A DNA stretch of 64,000 nt from Taklimakanibacter lacteus (GCA_003576695.1 QOZQ01000005.1:186001-250000); one strand, 5' to 3'. Shown: positions 16,078 to 26,183, counted from the stretch's first letter. Translations and numbers: made by a program. Notes: generated by a model from the letters alone, not told the origin.

Positions 16078-18540
16078 ATGCATAAGAAAGAAGACCACGG
16101 CGCCCACGCCCATCACGGCCATGACCATCATGGCGAACAGGGCTCGTGCTGCTCGGGCAAGGCCAAGACCGGCGCCGTCCCGCACCAGCATCAGGCGGCA
16201 GAGGCCCATTCCTGCTGCTCCGGCCCCAAGGCCGCCGGGACATCCGCCGATCATCTGGCAAAAGATCCCGTCTGCGGCATGAGCGTCACCAAGGCGACCG
16301 CCAAGCACACGATCAGCCACAAAAGCGAGACCTTCTATTTCTGCTCGGCCGGCTGCAAGGCGAAATTCGAGGCGGATCCTGAGCGCTATCTGAAGCCCAA
16401 GACGGAAGCGCCGGAAGCCGATCCTTCCGCCATCTATACCTGCCCGATGCATCCCGAGATCCGCCAAATCGGGCCGGGCTCCTGCCCGATCTGCGGCATG
16501 GCGCTCGAGCCCGAGATCGCCAGCGCCGACAGCGGACCGAATCCTGAGCTCGCCGATATGACGCGGCGCTTCCGGATCGGCCTCGTCCTCACCCTGCCGG
16601 TCCTCGTCCTGGAAATGGGCCGCCATCTCTTCCCGGCGCTGATGCATGCCGTGCCGGGGAATGTCTCGAACTGGCTGCAGCTCATTTTCGCAACGCCTGT
16701 CGTGCTGTGGGCGGGCCTGCCCTTCTTCGAGCGCGGCTGGCGCTCGCTGGTGACCGCCAGGCTCAACATGTTCACGCTCATCGCCATGGGCACCGGCGTG
16801 GCCTGGATCTATAGCGTGATCGCCACGCTGCTTCCCGGCATTTTCCCCGAGTCCCTGCGCAGCCACGATGGCAGCGTGCCGGTCTATTTCGAAGCCGCCG
16901 CCGTTATCACGGTGCTCGTGCTTCTGGGACAGGTGCTGGAGCTGCGCGCCCGCGACCAGACCTCGGGCGCCATCAAGGCCCTGCTCGGCCTCGCCCCCAA
17001 GACCGCGCGCCGCATCAGCACCAATGACAAAGAGGAAGAGATCGCGCTCGATCTCGTCCAGGCGGGCGACATATTGCGCGTGCGCCCCGGCGAGAAAGTG
17101 CCCGTCGATGGCGAGGTCATCGACGGGCGCTCGACGGTCGATGAATCGATGATCACCGGCGAAGCCATGCCGGTGAGCAAGGCGGCAGGCGCCCATGTGA
17201 CCGGCGGCACGCTCAACCAGACAGGCGCCCTCACTTTGCGCGCCGTCAAGGTCGGGCGCGAGACGATGCTGGCGCGCATCGTACAGATGGTGGCGGAAGC
17301 GCAGCGCTCGCGCGCCCCCATCCAGCGCCTGGCGGATCAGGTCTCCGGCTGGTTCGTGCCGCTTGTCATCGCAGTGGCGGCGATCGCCTTCGCCGCCTGG
17401 ATGCTGCTGGGGCCGGAGCCCCGCTTCTCCTATGCGCTGCTGGCGGCGGTCTCCGTCCTCATCATCGCCTGCCCCTGCGCGCTCGGCCTCGCCACGCCCA
17501 TGTCGATCATGGTGGGCGTCGGCAAGGGTGCCGAGAGCGGCATATTGATCAAGAATGCCGAGGCGCTGGAGCGGCTGGAGAAGGCCGATGCGCTGGTCGT
17601 CGACAAGACCGGCACGCTCACCGAAGGCAAGCCGAAAGTGACACGCATCATCGCCGCATCGGGCCTTGAAGAAAACGACGTCCTGCGTCTCGCGGCCAGC
17701 GTCGAGCGCGCCTCCGAGCACCCGCTCGCTCATGCGATCGTCGCCGCCGCGGAAGAGAGGAAGCTCAGCCTGCCGAAGGTCGCGGATTTCGATTCACCGA
17801 CCGGCAAGGGCGCCAGGGGCAAGGTCGAGGGCAAGATGGTCGTCCTCGGCAATGCCAGATTCCTCAGCTCCGAGGGGATCGACGCGGGATCGCTGGCGAG
17901 CCCGGCGGAGCAATTGCGGCAGGACGGCGCCACCGTCATCTTCGCCGGCGCCGACGGCCGGATGCTGGGCGCCATCGCGATCGCCGATCCGATCAAGGCG
18001 ACGACGCCCGAGGCGTTGAAAACATTGCGCGAGGCCGGAATCCGCATCGTCATGCTGACCGGCGACAACCGCACCACGGCGGAAGCGGTGGCGCGCCAGC
18101 TCGGCATCGGCGAAATCGAGGCCGATATCCTGCCCGACCAGAAGGCCAAGGTCGTCAAGCGCCTGCAAAGCGAAGGCCTGGTCGTCGCCATGGCGGGCGA
18201 TGGCGTCAATGACGCGCCGGCGCTCGCCGCCGCCGAGATCGGCATCGCCATGGGCAAGGGCACCGATGTCGCTATCGAAAGTGCCGGCTTGACCCTGCTC
18301 AAGGGCGACCTGATGGGCATCGCCCATGCCCGGCGGCTGTCACGCGCGACGATGCGCAATATCCGGCAGAACCTGCTCTTCGCGTTTCTCTATAATGCGG
18401 CGGGCGTGCCGGTGGCGGCGGGCCTGCTCTATCCGACCTTCGGGCTCCTGCTGTCGCCGGTGATCGCGGCGGCGGCCATGGCGCTGTCTTCGGTGAGCGT
18501 CATCGGCAATGCGCTCAGGCTGCGGGCGATGAAGCTGTAG
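16078..18540 (+). CDS. copA: Copper-translocating P1B-type ATPase (CopA-like)
   Basis: The 820-residue heavy-metal exporter starts with a His/Cys-rich stretch ([15 protein letters not shown]), followed by a YHS domain ([29 protein letters not shown]) and an HMBD motif ([20 protein letters not shown], near 120-145). The P-type core shows the TGEA actuator motif, the [11 protein letters not shown] transport site, DKTGTLTEG with the phosphorylated Asp, SEHPLAHAI and [16 protein letters not shown]. The CPC site indicates a Cu(I) (or Ag(I)) pump. It exports copper to the periplasm under CsoR control. Confidence 0.95.
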   Translation: MHKKEDHGAHAHHGHDHHGEQGSCCSGKAKTGAVPHQHQAAEAHSCCSGPKAAGTSADHLAKDPVCGMSVTKATAKHTISHKSETFYFCSAGCKAKFEADPERYLKPKTEAPEADPSAIYTCPMHPEIRQIGPGSCPICGMALEPEIASADSGPNPELADMTRRFRIGLVLTLPVLVLEMGRHLFPALMHAVPGNVSNWLQLIFATPVVLWAGLPFFERGWRSLVTARLNMFTLIAMGTGVAWIYSVIATLLPGIFPESLRSHDGSVPVYFEAAAVITVLVLLGQVLELRARDQTSGAIKALLGLAPKTARRISTNDKEEEIALDLVQAGDILRVRPGEKVPVDGEVIDGRSTVDESMITGEAMPVSKAAGAHVTGGTLNQTGALTLRAVKVGRETMLARIVQMVAEAQRSRAPIQRLADQVSGWFVPLVIAVAAIAFAAWMLLGPEPRFSYALLAAVSVLIIACPCALGLATPMSIMVGVGKGAESGILIKNAEALERLEKADALVVDKTGTLTEGKPKVTRIIAASGLEENDVLRLAASVERASEHPLAHAIVAAAEERKLSLPKVADFDSPTGKGARGKVEGKMVVLGNARFLSSEGIDAGSLASPAEQLRQDGATVIFAGADGRMLGAIAIADPIKATTPEALKTLREAGIRIVMLTGDNRTTAEAVARQLGIGEIEADILPDQKAKVVKRLQSEGLVVAMAGDGVNDAPALAAAEIGIAMGKGTDVAIESAGLTLLKGDLMGIAHARRLSRATMRNIRQNLLFAFLYNAAGVPVAAGLLYPTFGLLLSPVIAAAAMALSSVSVIGNALRLRAMKL

Positions 18541-18805
18541 CCATCGAGTACATCTGATGCCGTTCATTTACTGCTGACATCGCAGCTCTTTACATTGTGT
18601 GCGCAAGCGTGAGATTCGGGAAATATCAGGATTGAAGACTTTGCGACCGGGTTCAACCCGGCCATATCGCCCGGTGCTGCCGGGTTGGCATGCAGGGCTC
18701 ATATAGCTCGCCAGCGTTCTGATGCCTCTATCGGAACTACTGCTCCACTCTTCGATCATGAGCCGGCCTCGCGGCCACCTACGATAGTCCGCCCTGAAAG
18801 GATCA
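18541..18805. other. Intergenic gap between copA and the YcbK-like gene; no gene seen
   Basis: This 265-base gap has no supportable frame. A partly complementary ACCGGGTTCAACCCGG-like segment at about 18648-18663 and a GCCCGGTGCTGCCGGGT segment further on are short hairpin candidates, possibly the copA transcript end. The AAAGGA ribosome site of the next gene lies at its right end. Confidence 0.5.
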
Positions 18806-19504
18806 ATGCACATGGTACTCGATCGCCGAATCGCAAATCAAATCGCGCGCGCACTGGAATATGCGGAGAACAGAAGGAGGGGCGAGATTGACGCCCCCGA
18901 TGGGACTGCCCAGACCAGCGCGGCCTCGGGCGACAATGGCGCAAGCCAGCTTGTGCCGACGCCGCGTCCTCACCCCTTCCGCGATCCGTCGCGCTTCACT
19001 TTCAGCGGCGAACTTGCCGGAATGGCGCGGAAGAACGGCGTTCCTGCCTACGAACAGCTCGTTCAAAATGTTGCGCCCAGCACGTTGTCGCGCCTGGCCA
19101 ATCTTCAGACGATGTCCGGCAGGCCGTTTGACGTCTATGGCGCATACAACCCGGACGAACATGCAGATAACTCCGCACACAAGTTGGGCAAGGCCTTTGA
19201 CATAAATCTCTCTACCTCCATTCCCGAGAGAGCACGCCTCATCGAGGATGCAACACGGATGGGTTTTGCCGGCACCGGGACTTATGACGAGAACAAGCCG
19301 GGCATTCGCAATCCGGGCGTTCATATTGACGTTGGGCGGCAGCGCAGCTGGGGCGGGCACACAAAAAAGACCGGGAGCCTGCCCACTCCCGGCTGGCATA
19401 AAGCGGCCATCAAGCGCGGCCTCGCTGCCGGTGAGCCGGATATGGAGGCGATCGCCGCAAAGGCGGCGGCAGGATATCCGATATTCCGCCGACGAGGTCA
19501 GTGA
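18806..19504 (+). CDS. M15/YcbK (DUF882)-like LAS-family metallopeptidase-related protein
   Basis: The 232-residue protein carries the LAS/M15 zinc signature: SAHKLGKAFDINL (His125, Asp132) and PGVHIDVGRQRSW (His173). The HIDVGRQRSW end closely resembles YcbK-type DD-endopeptidases (MepK) that cut peptidoglycan cross-links. I see no obvious signal peptide or anchor. The glutamate usually three residues before the last His in VanX-type enzymes is replaced by Pro170, as expected for the YcbK branch but leaving the catalytic base uncertain. It is a single gene; the next small gene lies on the opposite strand. Confidence 0.72.
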   Translation: MHMVLDRRIANQIARALEYAENRRRGEIDAPDGTAQTSAASGDNGASQLVPTPRPHPFRDPSRFTFSGELAGMARKNGVPAYEQLVQNVAPSTLSRLANLQTMSGRPFDVYGAYNPDEHADNSAHKLGKAFDINLSTSIPERARLIEDATRMGFAGTGTYDENKPGIRNPGVHIDVGRQRSWGGHTKKTGSLPTPGWHKAAIKRGLAAGEPDMEAIAAKAAAGYPIFRRRGQ

Positions 19505-19567
19505 TATCCGCCCTTGGCCTTCCCCATAGTCTCGGAGGGGGCGCGGCTGAAACATGCCTCCTCCGGA

Positions 19568-19903
19568 TCAGAACCGGTCATGCTCCGTGCAAGGCCAGAA
19601 GACCCGACTCTTGTAGAGTACGATGTCCTGGTCGCGGTAGTCGGTGCCTTCGCTCCAGTAGTCAATCTTGCCGAAAGTTATGTGCTCCACCCAGAATGGG
19701 TCTTCTGCCAAGTTTGTTGTCTTACCTCTAAGGCGAAATTCCGGGCCCTTCTCAAAGAAGACGAGTTCAGCGGGGGGGCCGGTCTCGTCAAATCCATAGG
19801 AACAATATTTGGAAGTTGGGGATTTGGCGTAGCAGGTTGCCGCACCGAATATCAATGCTACCGAGGCCAAAGCCAATCGCATGATGTGGGTATCCAATAC
19901 CAT
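19568..19903 (-). CDS. Small secreted protein of unknown function
   Basis: The frame encodes 111 residues. An ATG at 19882 would give a clean signal peptide (MRLALASVALIFGAATCYA), cut before about residue 20, and a mature part with two cysteines (KYCSYGF and WPCTEHDRF), possibly a disulfide. The ATG at 19903 adds seven residues. No family is recognised, and the overlapping + strand frame has no comparable features. It lies alone in a lightly coded stretch. Confidence 0.55.
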   Translation of the reverse strand: MVLDTHIMRLALASVALIFGAATCYAKSPTSKYCSYGFDETGPPAELVFFEKGPEFRLRGKTTNLAEDPFWVEHITFGKIDYWSEGTDYRDQDIVLYKSRVFWPCTEHDRF

Positions 19904-20256
19904 GACGGTCTCCGGTCCGAGCTTTCTTCTCTGTGATCAACATCGATGACAGATCAGACGAAGTCCACCGCCAGCTTCCGTCGGTCGATCTGACTGTGCA
20001 GCAGAATTGCAACCTCTGCCTCTCAAAGAGCTGCCAAGATGGTGCGATCTTCTCCATGTCATGAGAAAGTCTGTTACAATTATAAATTGTATATTTAGTT
20101 TCGACAAACTACAGTAGCATATGAAAAGAGCGGCCCAAAGAAAAAAGGAAGACATGAGCGAAGGCTCGGCCCGGCGATCCAGCCCTCAACACCACACAGT
20201 CGTTGCACGGATTGACTGGATGGCTGCTGCAAGGGCGGCCATGACGAGTGGGGAGA
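19904..20256. other. Intergenic gap with a solitary repeat arm; no gene seen
   Basis: This gap of about 350 bases is AT-rich near 20080-20115. I see no frame with homology support. Its right end, 20216-20248, is a single 33-base arm of the inverted repeat seen complete at 27479-27574. Confidence 0.6.
20216..20248 (+). repeat. Single arm of the GGCCATGACGAG inverted repeat
   Basis: Thirty of 33 bases match the right arm of the pair at 27542-27574 (start CTGGATGGC, end GGCGGCCATGACGAG). Only one arm is present, directly downstream of the pfkB stop. It may be a decayed element or a one-arm REP-like unit acting as a transcript end. Confidence 0.7.
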
Positions 20257-21219
20257 CTAGGCTGCCACGCCAGCCTTCGCCCGTGTCGGGTTGTGCTTCA
20301 TGAAGTTGAGCGTGTGCTCGAAGGATGTGACGCCGGCTTGCGAGCCGAGGCCGGTGGCGTTGAGCGCCGATGTCGCCTGGGCGAAGCGCACCGTGGTCTC
20401 GGGATCGAAGCCGCGGCAGAGGCCGACGGCGAAGCCGGCATTGAAGGCATCGCCGCAGCCGCAGGTGCATTTGACCTTCACCTCGAAGGCGGGCACCTGG
20501 AAATGCCGGCCCTGGGCGTCGTGGTAATAGGCGCCATCGGCGCCGCGCGTGAAGACGCAGGCGCCAACGCCCAGATCGATGAAATGGCGGGCATTGTCGG
20601 CGAGGCCTGAGAGCCCGGTGAGCGCGCTCGCTTCCTCGATCGAGGGCATGAAGTAATCGATATGCGGCAGCACCTGTGCCACCGCCGGCAGGTCGGCTGG
20701 TGAGCTGGCAAAGACATCGAGCGTCGTGGTGGCGCCATGCGCCTTGGCCGCCTTCATCAATTCGGCATTGCGTCCCTTGTCCATCCTGTCCATGAGGCCG
20801 ATGCCGCCAATATGGACGACGCTTGCATCGATCACTTGCTTGAGAAGCTGATCGTCGACGAAGAAATCGCCCGTCGCGCCCTTCATGTGAAGCGCCGGGC
20901 GGGTACCGTCGGCACGGGTCGTCACGATCGAGGATGAAGTGCGCGAGCCTTCGATCTTCTGCATGGCGGAAGTGTCGACGGAGAAGCTGTTCAGGCGCTG
21001 CAGCACCCAGTCGCCCATGAGGTCGGGGCCGACGCCGCCGACGGCCAGGACCTTGAGCCCCATCTTGGCGGCGGCGATCGCCGCCGTGCCGGCCGCACCC
21101 GACACCGCGAGCGTCAGCTCGTCGATGAAATGCGTGCCGCCGCCTTCCGGCACCGAGGTGAAGGGCCAGCCGAGACAGTCGAAAGTGTAGAAGCCGATCG
21201 ATGAATAATCGTATCGCAT
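20257..21219 (-). CDS. PfkB-family carbohydrate kinase
   Basis: The 320-residue kinase is a ribokinase/PfkB fold protein. It shows AVGGVGPDLMGDWVLQRL in the N-terminal half and CTCGCGDAFNAGFAVG at the C-terminal PfkB signature, with the catalytic Asp in GCGD. The usual GAGD reads GCGD, a mild deviation. It is the last gene of the leftward locus A run (COG4091 oxidoreductase, E1alpha, E1beta, E2, kinase), 48 bp after E2. It probably phosphorylates the imported sugar or a downstream intermediate; the specific substrate is unknown. Confidence 0.88.
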   Translation of the reverse strand: MRYDYSSIGFYTFDCLGWPFTSVPEGGGTHFIDELTLAVSGAAGTAAIAAAKMGLKVLAVGGVGPDLMGDWVLQRLNSFSVDTSAMQKIEGSRTSSSIVTTRADGTRPALHMKGATGDFFVDDQLLKQVIDASVVHIGGIGLMDRMDKGRNAELMKAAKAHGATTTLDVFASSPADLPAVAQVLPHIDYFMPSIEEASALTGLSGLADNARHFIDLGVGACVFTRGADGAYYHDAQGRHFQVPAFEVKVKCTCGCGDAFNAGFAVGLCRGFDPETTVRFAQATSALNATGLGSQAGVTSFEHTLNFMKHNPTRAKAGVAA

Positions 21220-21267
21220 GCCCAGGTTCTCTGCCCTCGCCGAAGAAGCGACAGCCTATTCAAAAAC

Positions 21268-22512
21268 TCACGCCAGCATCAAGGCCGGTTCTTCAATGAA
21301 GGATCTGAAGGCCGCCAGAAGCTCGGCCCCCAGTGCGCCATCGACCGCGCGATGATCGCAGGAGAGCGTGCAGGTCATCTGCGTCCGCAGCACGATCTCG
21401 CCATCGACCGCCGCCGGGCGCTCGATGCCGGCGCCGACCGCGAGGATGGTGGCATGCGGCGGGTTGATGATCGCCGAAAACTGCTCGATCCCATACATGC
21501 CGAGATTGGAGACGGCCGTCGTGCCACCCTGATATTCGGAAGGTGTCAGGCGACGGGCGCGGGCGCGCGCGGCGAGGTCCTTCATCTCGAGCGAAATCTG
21601 CGACAGTGTTTTCGTCTCGGCCGAGCGGATGACCGGCGTGAAGAGACCGCCTTCGACCGCCACCGCGACGCCGACATCGCAAGTCCGGTGCCTGAGAATG
21701 CCGGCATCCGTCCAGGTGACATTGGCACGGGGCACGCGCTGCAGAGCGAGCGCCAGCGCCTTGATGACGAAATCATTGACCGAGAGCTTCCAGGCCGGCT
21801 GCTTGTCACCACCGCGTGGCGCACTTTCATTGAGGCGCGCGCGGATCGCCAGGAGCTGGCCCAGGTCGCAAGTGAGGGTGAGATAGAAATGCGGCACCGT
21901 CTGCTTCGACTGGACCAGGCGCTCGGCAATGATGCGGCGCATACCGCTCAGAGGCTCGATGTCGTAGCTGCCCGGCGGATAGAGGCTCGACACATCCGCG
22001 GCCGGCAGCCGCTCCGCCGGCGCGGGCTCGCCGCGGAAGTTCTTCACATCCTCGGCCTGGATGCGGCCATGGGGGCCGGTGCCCGAGATCGACGGCAAGG
22101 ACAGCCCGCGCTCGCGCGCCAGGCGGCGGGCGAGCGGTGTGGCGCGGGGCAGGCCGGATGGCGAGACCGTCCTCGATTCATTCACCGGTGCCATCGGCGC
22201 GGCCACACTATCCTGGCGGGCCGGCGCGCTGACGGCGGGCTTGGCCGGCTGCGGCGCGGCTGACACCGTCTCGCCGGCGCCATAGATGAAGGCAACCGGC
22301 GTGCCGACCGGGATGTCGACGCCTTCGCCCACGGTGATGTTGCGGATCACGCCGTCGCCCGGCGCCTCCACTTCCATCGCGGCCTTGTCGGTCTCGATCT
22401 CGAAGATCGGCTTGCCCTTGGCGACGGTCTCGCCTTCCTTGACATACCACTTGCTGATCTTGCCCGTGGCCATGTCCATATCGACACGCGGCAGGATGAC
22501 CTCAACCGGCAT
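21268..22512 (-). CDS. 2-oxo acid (pyruvate/acetoin) dehydrogenase E2, dihydrolipoamide acyltransferase
   Basis: The 414-residue E2 has one lipoyl domain (residues 1-78; Lys43 in ETDKAAMEVEA), an E1/E3-binding domain (RATPLARRLARERGLSLPS, then GTGPHGRI) near 130-165, and a C-terminal acyltransferase domain ending with the catalytic SCDHRAVDGALG motif. It transfers the acyl group to CoA. ATG at 22512 (MPVEVILP) is preferred over ATG at 22524. It follows E1beta on the same strand but is separated from it by a palindromic element at 22539-22690. This is a normal catalytic E2, unlike the AcoC-type E2 of locus B. Confidence 0.93.
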   Translation of the reverse strand: MPVEVILPRVDMDMATGKISKWYVKEGETVAKGKPIFEIETDKAAMEVEAPGDGVIRNITVGEGVDIPVGTPVAFIYGAGETVSAAPQPAKPAVSAPARQDSVAAPMAPVNESRTVSPSGLPRATPLARRLARERGLSLPSISGTGPHGRIQAEDVKNFRGEPAPAERLPAADVSSLYPPGSYDIEPLSGMRRIIAERLVQSKQTVPHFYLTLTCDLGQLLAIRARLNESAPRGGDKQPAWKLSVNDFVIKALALALQRVPRANVTWTDAGILRHRTCDVGVAVAVEGGLFTPVIRSAETKTLSQISLEMKDLAARARARRLTPSEYQGGTTAVSNLGMYGIEQFSAIINPPHATILAVGAGIERPAAVDGEIVLRTQMTCTLSCDHRAVDGALGAELLAAFRSFIEEPALMLA

Positions 22513-22538
22513 GGCACGCCACATAGACCGCCGTGTTG

Positions 22539-22690
22539 CCCTCTCCCCGCTTCAGCGGGGAGCGGGAGGGACCCGTTGCGGAGCAATGGGAGGGTGAGGG
22601 GCCTGTATGAAAACTACGCGCAGGCCCCTCACCCTTCCCGCCGCTGCGCGGCGGGCCCCTACCCTCTCCCCGCTGAAGCGGGGCGAGGGT
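22539..22690. repeat. Dispersed palindromic element, copy 2, within the locus A operon
   Basis: This is a near-identical copy of the 2559-2710 element in the same orientation, with the same terminal CCCCGCTTCAGCGGGG / CCCCGCTGAAGCGGGG arms and inner palindromes. It lies between the E1beta stop (22728) and the E2 start (22512). In RNA it would fold into a strong hairpin that could change the ratio of E1 to E2 by termination or processing. No gene is present in 22525-22727. Confidence 0.85.
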
Positions 22691-22727
22691 AATAGTTGAC
22701 GAACGATGCGTGAGATCTTGCATCCGA

Positions 22728-23714
22728 CTAGATCCTGCCGGTGACGAGGCTGCGGACCGAGGCGACGATGCCGTCGCTCTGCGGCACGGCGGCTTTTTCG
22801 AGCACCGGATTGTAGGGGATCGGCGCTTCCACGCCGCCCAGGCGGACGATCGGCGCGTCGAGATAGTCGAAGGCCTCGCTCTCTGCGATCATGGCGCTGA
22901 TCTCGGCGCCGATGCCCAGCGTCTTCACGCCTTCATAGACGCAGACCAGGCGGCTCGTCTTCTTGACGCTGTCGATGATGGTCTGCGTGTCCAACGGGCG
23001 CAAGGTGCGCAGGTCGATGACTTCGGCCTCGATGCCTTCGCCCTTCAGCACTTCGGCGGCTTCGAGGGCCCGATGCACCATGATGGCGGTGGCAACGATG
23101 GTCACATGCCGGCCTTCGCGCCTGACCACGGCCTTGCCGATCGGCACGCGATAGGCCTCTTCCGGCACATCACCCTTGGTCTTGTAGAGAAGCTTGTGCT
23201 CGAAGACCATGACCGGATCGGGATCGTCGATGGCCGCGAGCAGCAGGCCCTTGGCGTCATGCGGCGTCGAGGGCTGCACCACCTTGAGGCCCGGCACATG
23301 GGCGAACCAGGCATCGAGCGACTGGCTGTGCTGGGCCGCGGCGCCGGTGCCCGAGCCCGCCGGAAAGCGCATGACCAGGGGCACCGAGACCTTGCCGCCG
23401 AGCATGAAGCGGATCTTCGCCGCCTGGTTGACGATCTGCTCCATCGCCAAAGTGGCAAAATCGGAGAACTGGAATTCGAAGACCGGCCGGCAGCCGGCGA
23501 GCGCCGCGCCGACCGCGACGCCGGCCGCGCCCAATTCGGCGATCGGCGTGTCCATCACCCGGTCCTCGCCGAAGCGATGGACGAGATCGCCCGTCACCTG
23601 GAAGGCGCCGCCATAGACGCCAATATCCTCGCCCATGAGGAAGACTCGGCTATCGGCTTCCATGGCCTGGGCCAGCGCCTCCTGCACCGCCTGGGCATAG
23701 CTCAATTCGCGCAT
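22728..23714 (-). CDS. Acetoin/pyruvate dehydrogenase E1 beta subunit (AcoB-like)
   Basis: The 328-residue beta subunit shows [15 protein letters not shown] (cofactor-site glutamate in GED), [21 protein letters not shown] and the C-terminal transketolase domain with DLRTLRPLD and SLVTGRI. It pairs with E1alpha to form the thiamine-diphosphate decarboxylating or cleaving enzyme. The start overlaps the E1alpha stop by one base (TGATG). The alpha2beta2 layout is of the acetoin/branched-chain/pyruvate type; the substrate cannot be assigned from sequence. Confidence 0.92.
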   Translation of the reverse strand: MRELSYAQAVQEALAQAMEADSRVFLMGEDIGVYGGAFQVTGDLVHRFGEDRVMDTPIAELGAAGVAVGAALAGCRPVFEFQFSDFATLAMEQIVNQAAKIRFMLGGKVSVPLVMRFPAGSGTGAAAQHSQSLDAWFAHVPGLKVVQPSTPHDAKGLLLAAIDDPDPVMVFEHKLLYKTKGDVPEEAYRVPIGKAVVRREGRHVTIVATAIMVHRALEAAEVLKGEGIEAEVIDLRTLRPLDTQTIIDSVKKTSRLVCVYEGVKTLGIGAEISAMIAESEAFDYLDAPIVRLGGVEAPIPYNPVLEKAAVPQSDGIVASVRSLVTGRI

Positions 23715-24739
23715 CAGGAGGCTCCGCCGGTATAGACATCGCGCGCGACTTCGGCGGGCGAGGGATCGGTGCCGTTGCGGGCGAATTCGATGCCGGCCGC
23801 GATCTCGGCCTCGGCAGCGAGGCGGATCGCCTCCACCTCGTCCTTGCCGAGAATGCCGAAGGTCTCGAGATTGGCCTCGAAGTGACCGATCGGGTCACGC
23901 GTCTTCCATTCCTCGATCTCTTCCCTGGTGCGGTAGCGGTTGCGGTCGCTCTTGGAATGGCCGCGGATGCGATAGGTCTTGGTTTCGATGAGGGTCGGGC
24001 CTTCGCCGTTGCGGGCACGCGCGGTGGCGCGCATGACCGCTTCCGAGACATCCTCGATGCGGTTGCCGTCGACGATCTCACCCGGCATGTTGTAGGCGGA
24101 GGCGCGGTCGGCGACATTGCGCACCGCCATCGAGCGCTCGGTCGATACCGACATGCCGTATTTGTTGTTCTCGCAGATGAAGAGCACCGGCAATTTCCAG
24201 ATCGCCGCCATGTTCAGCGCCTCATGGAAGGCGCCTTCATTGGAGGCGCCGTCGCCGAAGAAGCATACCGCCACATCGTCACGCTTCTGCTTGCGGATGG
24301 CAAGGGCGGCGCCCACCGCGATCGGCAGGCCGCCGCCGACAATGCCATTGGCGCCGAGATTGCCGCTTTCGACATCGGCAATATGCATCGAGCCGCCGCG
24401 GCCGCGGCAATAGCCTTCTTCCTTGCCGAAGAATTCGGCGAACATCAGCGCAGGGTTGGCGCCCTTGGCGATGCAATGGCCGTGGCCCCGATGAGTGGAG
24501 GTGATGTAATCGGTCTTGCGCAGATCCATGCAGGAGCCGACCGCGCTCGCCTCCTGGCCGATCGAGAGATGCATGGTGCCGTGGATGAGGCCGCGGGTAT
24601 AGGCTTCCTCCGCCCCTTCCTCGAAGCGGCGGATCAGATACATGCGGCGCAAGGCGTCACGCAGCGCATCGCCATCGAAATGGCGGTAGAACTCGCGCAG
24701 GTTCGAGACGGCGGCGGCTTCCTTGACGGCCCGGGTCAT
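23714..24739 (-). CDS. Acetoin/pyruvate dehydrogenase E1 alpha subunit (AcoA-like)
   Basis: The 341-residue alpha subunit carries the thiamine-diphosphate motif [20 protein letters not shown], ending at ENN, with the normal GDG. The [20 protein letters not shown] loop precedes it, and the phosphate-site [14 protein letters not shown] follows. It is closest in style to AcoA. Acetoin dehydrogenase cleaves acetoin to acetyl-CoA and acetaldehyde, which suggests an alpha-hydroxyketone or deoxyketose as substrate here. The stop is shared with the E1beta start, and the start overlaps the upstream oxidoreductase stop (ATGA). Confidence 0.92.
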   Translation of the reverse strand: MTRAVKEAAAVSNLREFYRHFDGDALRDALRRMYLIRRFEEGAEEAYTRGLIHGTMHLSIGQEASAVGSCMDLRKTDYITSTHRGHGHCIAKGANPALMFAEFFGKEEGYCRGRGGSMHIADVESGNLGANGIVGGGLPIAVGAALAIRKQKRDDVAVCFFGDGASNEGAFHEALNMAAIWKLPVLFICENNKYGMSVSTERSMAVRNVADRASAYNMPGEIVDGNRIEDVSEAVMRATARARNGEGPTLIETKTYRIRGHSKSDRNRYRTREEIEEWKTRDPIGHFEANLETFGILGKDEVEAIRLAAEAEIAAGIEFARNGTDPSPAEVARDVYTGGAS

Positions 24740-26082
24740 GCGGTTGCCTTGCTCAGCATCTCGTCCTGGCGGCGGCGCAAGGCCACGATGCGCGAGCCCT
24801 GATCGAGCGCCACATTGTCATGGGTCAGCAATTCGCCCTTGCGGATGGGCTTCACGACCTTGCCCTGCTCGAGCAGGCCGCAGGGTAGCGCCCCGGCCTC
24901 GGCGGCACCCTCATAGGTCATGATCCAGGCGCGATAGGTGTATTCGCCGATCGCATCGAGCGTGTCGCCGACATGGAGATCCTTCTTGGCGACGGCGCAG
25001 ACTTCCGCCGAGGGACGGTCGAGCGGCTGCATGTCGGCCGTGCCATAGAGAACGGCACGGGCGCAGGAGAGCGGCACTTCCAGGCTGGTGAGATGATAGG
25101 GCCGGTAGAAGGTGTAATAGGGGCCCGCTCCGAGCTTCAGGTCATGCATGCGCTCGCGCACGCGCGGATGCGCCATCTCGGCAATCACGAAGACGCCGGG
25201 CGCCACGCCCTTGCCGATGGAATAATCGACGACGCCCTTGCGCGACAGCACGCCGCCATCCGCCTTCGGGCACAATACTTTTTCGAGCTCGGGCAAAGTG
25301 GCCTGCGGGCCGTGCATGCCGGGGCAATCGGGAACGAGGCCCGTGGCATTGGCGATGGCCGCCATTTCGACCATGGTCTTGGAGCCGTCGACGAATTCGA
25401 CCAGCATGCGCGGATTCATGTTGCGCCGCTTCGCCTCGTCCATATAGGCGTCGGGCGTGGCCGCGATATTGAGCGGGTTGTTCTTGCCCTTGCCGGCGGC
25501 GACGATCGGATAGCCGAGGCTCGAGACGAAATTGATGAGCTCCATGCAGGAGCTCGGCTCATCGCCCGCCCCCAGCGTATAGACGACGCCGAGGCGCTTC
25601 GCCTCGCGCTGCAAATAGGCGCCGATGGTGACGTCGGCCTCGACATTCATCATCACCAGATGCTTGCCATGCTCCATGGCGAGGAGGCCGATCTCGGCGC
25701 CGACCGCCGGGCGGCCGGTGGCATCGATGATCACATCGATCGCCTCGCTGGTGCAGACGGTCTGCGCATCATCGGTGATGGCGGTGCGGCCCTTGTTCAG
25801 CGCCTCTTCGAAGGCCGCCTTGCCGCCCGCGACCACGTGGCTCTCGTCCGGCCTGCCGGCGATCGACAGAGCGCGTTCCGCCGCCTTGATGTTGATCTCG
25901 GCAATGGCGGCAACGGTGATGCCCGCCATCTGGTCGCATTGGGTGACGATATCGGTGCCCATCTCGCCCGATCCGATCAGGCCGATCCGGATCGGCCGGC
26001 CTTCCGCCGCCTGGCGGCGGGCCAGATCAGCGGCAAGCGAGCCGGAAAAGCTGCCTCGATTTTGACGGGCTGCGACAGCCAT
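24736..26082 (-). CDS. SAF-domain NAD(P)-dependent oxidoreductase (COG4091, homoserine-dehydrogenase-like)
   Basis: The 448-residue protein has a Rossmann motif GLIGSGEMGTDIV (residues 33-45), a GFO/homoserine-dehydrogenase-like middle and a C-terminal SAF domain (about 360-440, KKDLHVGDTLDAIGEYTYRAW to LLTHDNVALDQGSRIVAL). COG4091 members occur in sugar and polyol loci; the reaction is unknown, likely oxidation of a polyol or aldehyde. It is the first gene of the leftward locus A run. A promoter and a 17-bp palindrome lie upstream. Confidence 0.85.
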   Translation of the reverse strand: MAVAARQNRGSFSGSLAADLARRQAAEGRPIRIGLIGSGEMGTDIVTQCDQMAGITVAAIAEINIKAAERALSIAGRPDESHVVAGGKAAFEEALNKGRTAITDDAQTVCTSEAIDVIIDATGRPAVGAEIGLLAMEHGKHLVMMNVEADVTIGAYLQREAKRLGVVYTLGAGDEPSSCMELINFVSSLGYPIVAAGKGKNNPLNIAATPDAYMDEAKRRNMNPRMLVEFVDGSKTMVEMAAIANATGLVPDCPGMHGPQATLPELEKVLCPKADGGVLSRKGVVDYSIGKGVAPGVFVIAEMAHPRVRERMHDLKLGAGPYYTFYRPYHLTSLEVPLSCARAVLYGTADMQPLDRPSAEVCAVAKKDLHVGDTLDAIGEYTYRAWIMTYEGAAEAGALPCGLLEQGKVVKPIRKGELLTHDNVALDQGSRIVALRRRQDEMLSKATA

Positions 26083-26124
26083 TCTGCCTCCCCATGAGTT
26101 CTTGTCGGTTATCTTGGTCGAGAA

Positions 26125-26152
26125 TAGATACTTTTATACTCCTGATTGTCAA
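26125..26152 (-). promoter_or_regulatory. Putative sigma-70-type promoter for the COG4091-E1-E2-pfkB run
   Basis: On the minus strand TTGACA (26147-26152) is followed by a 16-base spacer and TATCTA (26125-26130), about 43-48 bases upstream of the COG4091 ATG. The candidate SorC site (26167-26183) lies 14 bases upstream of the -35 box, a usual activator position. The match is visual only. Confidence 0.55.
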
Positions 26153-26166
26153 TATGTAATGGTATT

Positions 26167-26183
26167 TTGCTGCTTTGCAGCGT
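26167..26183. promoter_or_regulatory. Candidate SorC operator, locus A copy 1
   Basis: TTGCTGCTTTGCAGCGT is an imperfect palindrome with CTGC...GCAG arms. It is a 14/17 match to ATGCTGCTTTGCAGCAT at 32491-32507. Both lie in promoter gaps of the same sugar locus, and nothing else in the window carries the full palindrome. The gap 26083-26378 has no gene. Confidence 0.55.

Noticed and set aside
16051-17733. A 560-codon frame on the minus strand opposite copA
   Set aside because: It lies wholly within the copA coding strand, has no recognisable motif and is a typical shadow of GC-rich codon use.
19505-20256. Possible small plus-strand genes near 19514 and 20121
   Set aside because: They overlap the supported minus-strand secreted-protein frame or have no motif or ribosome site.
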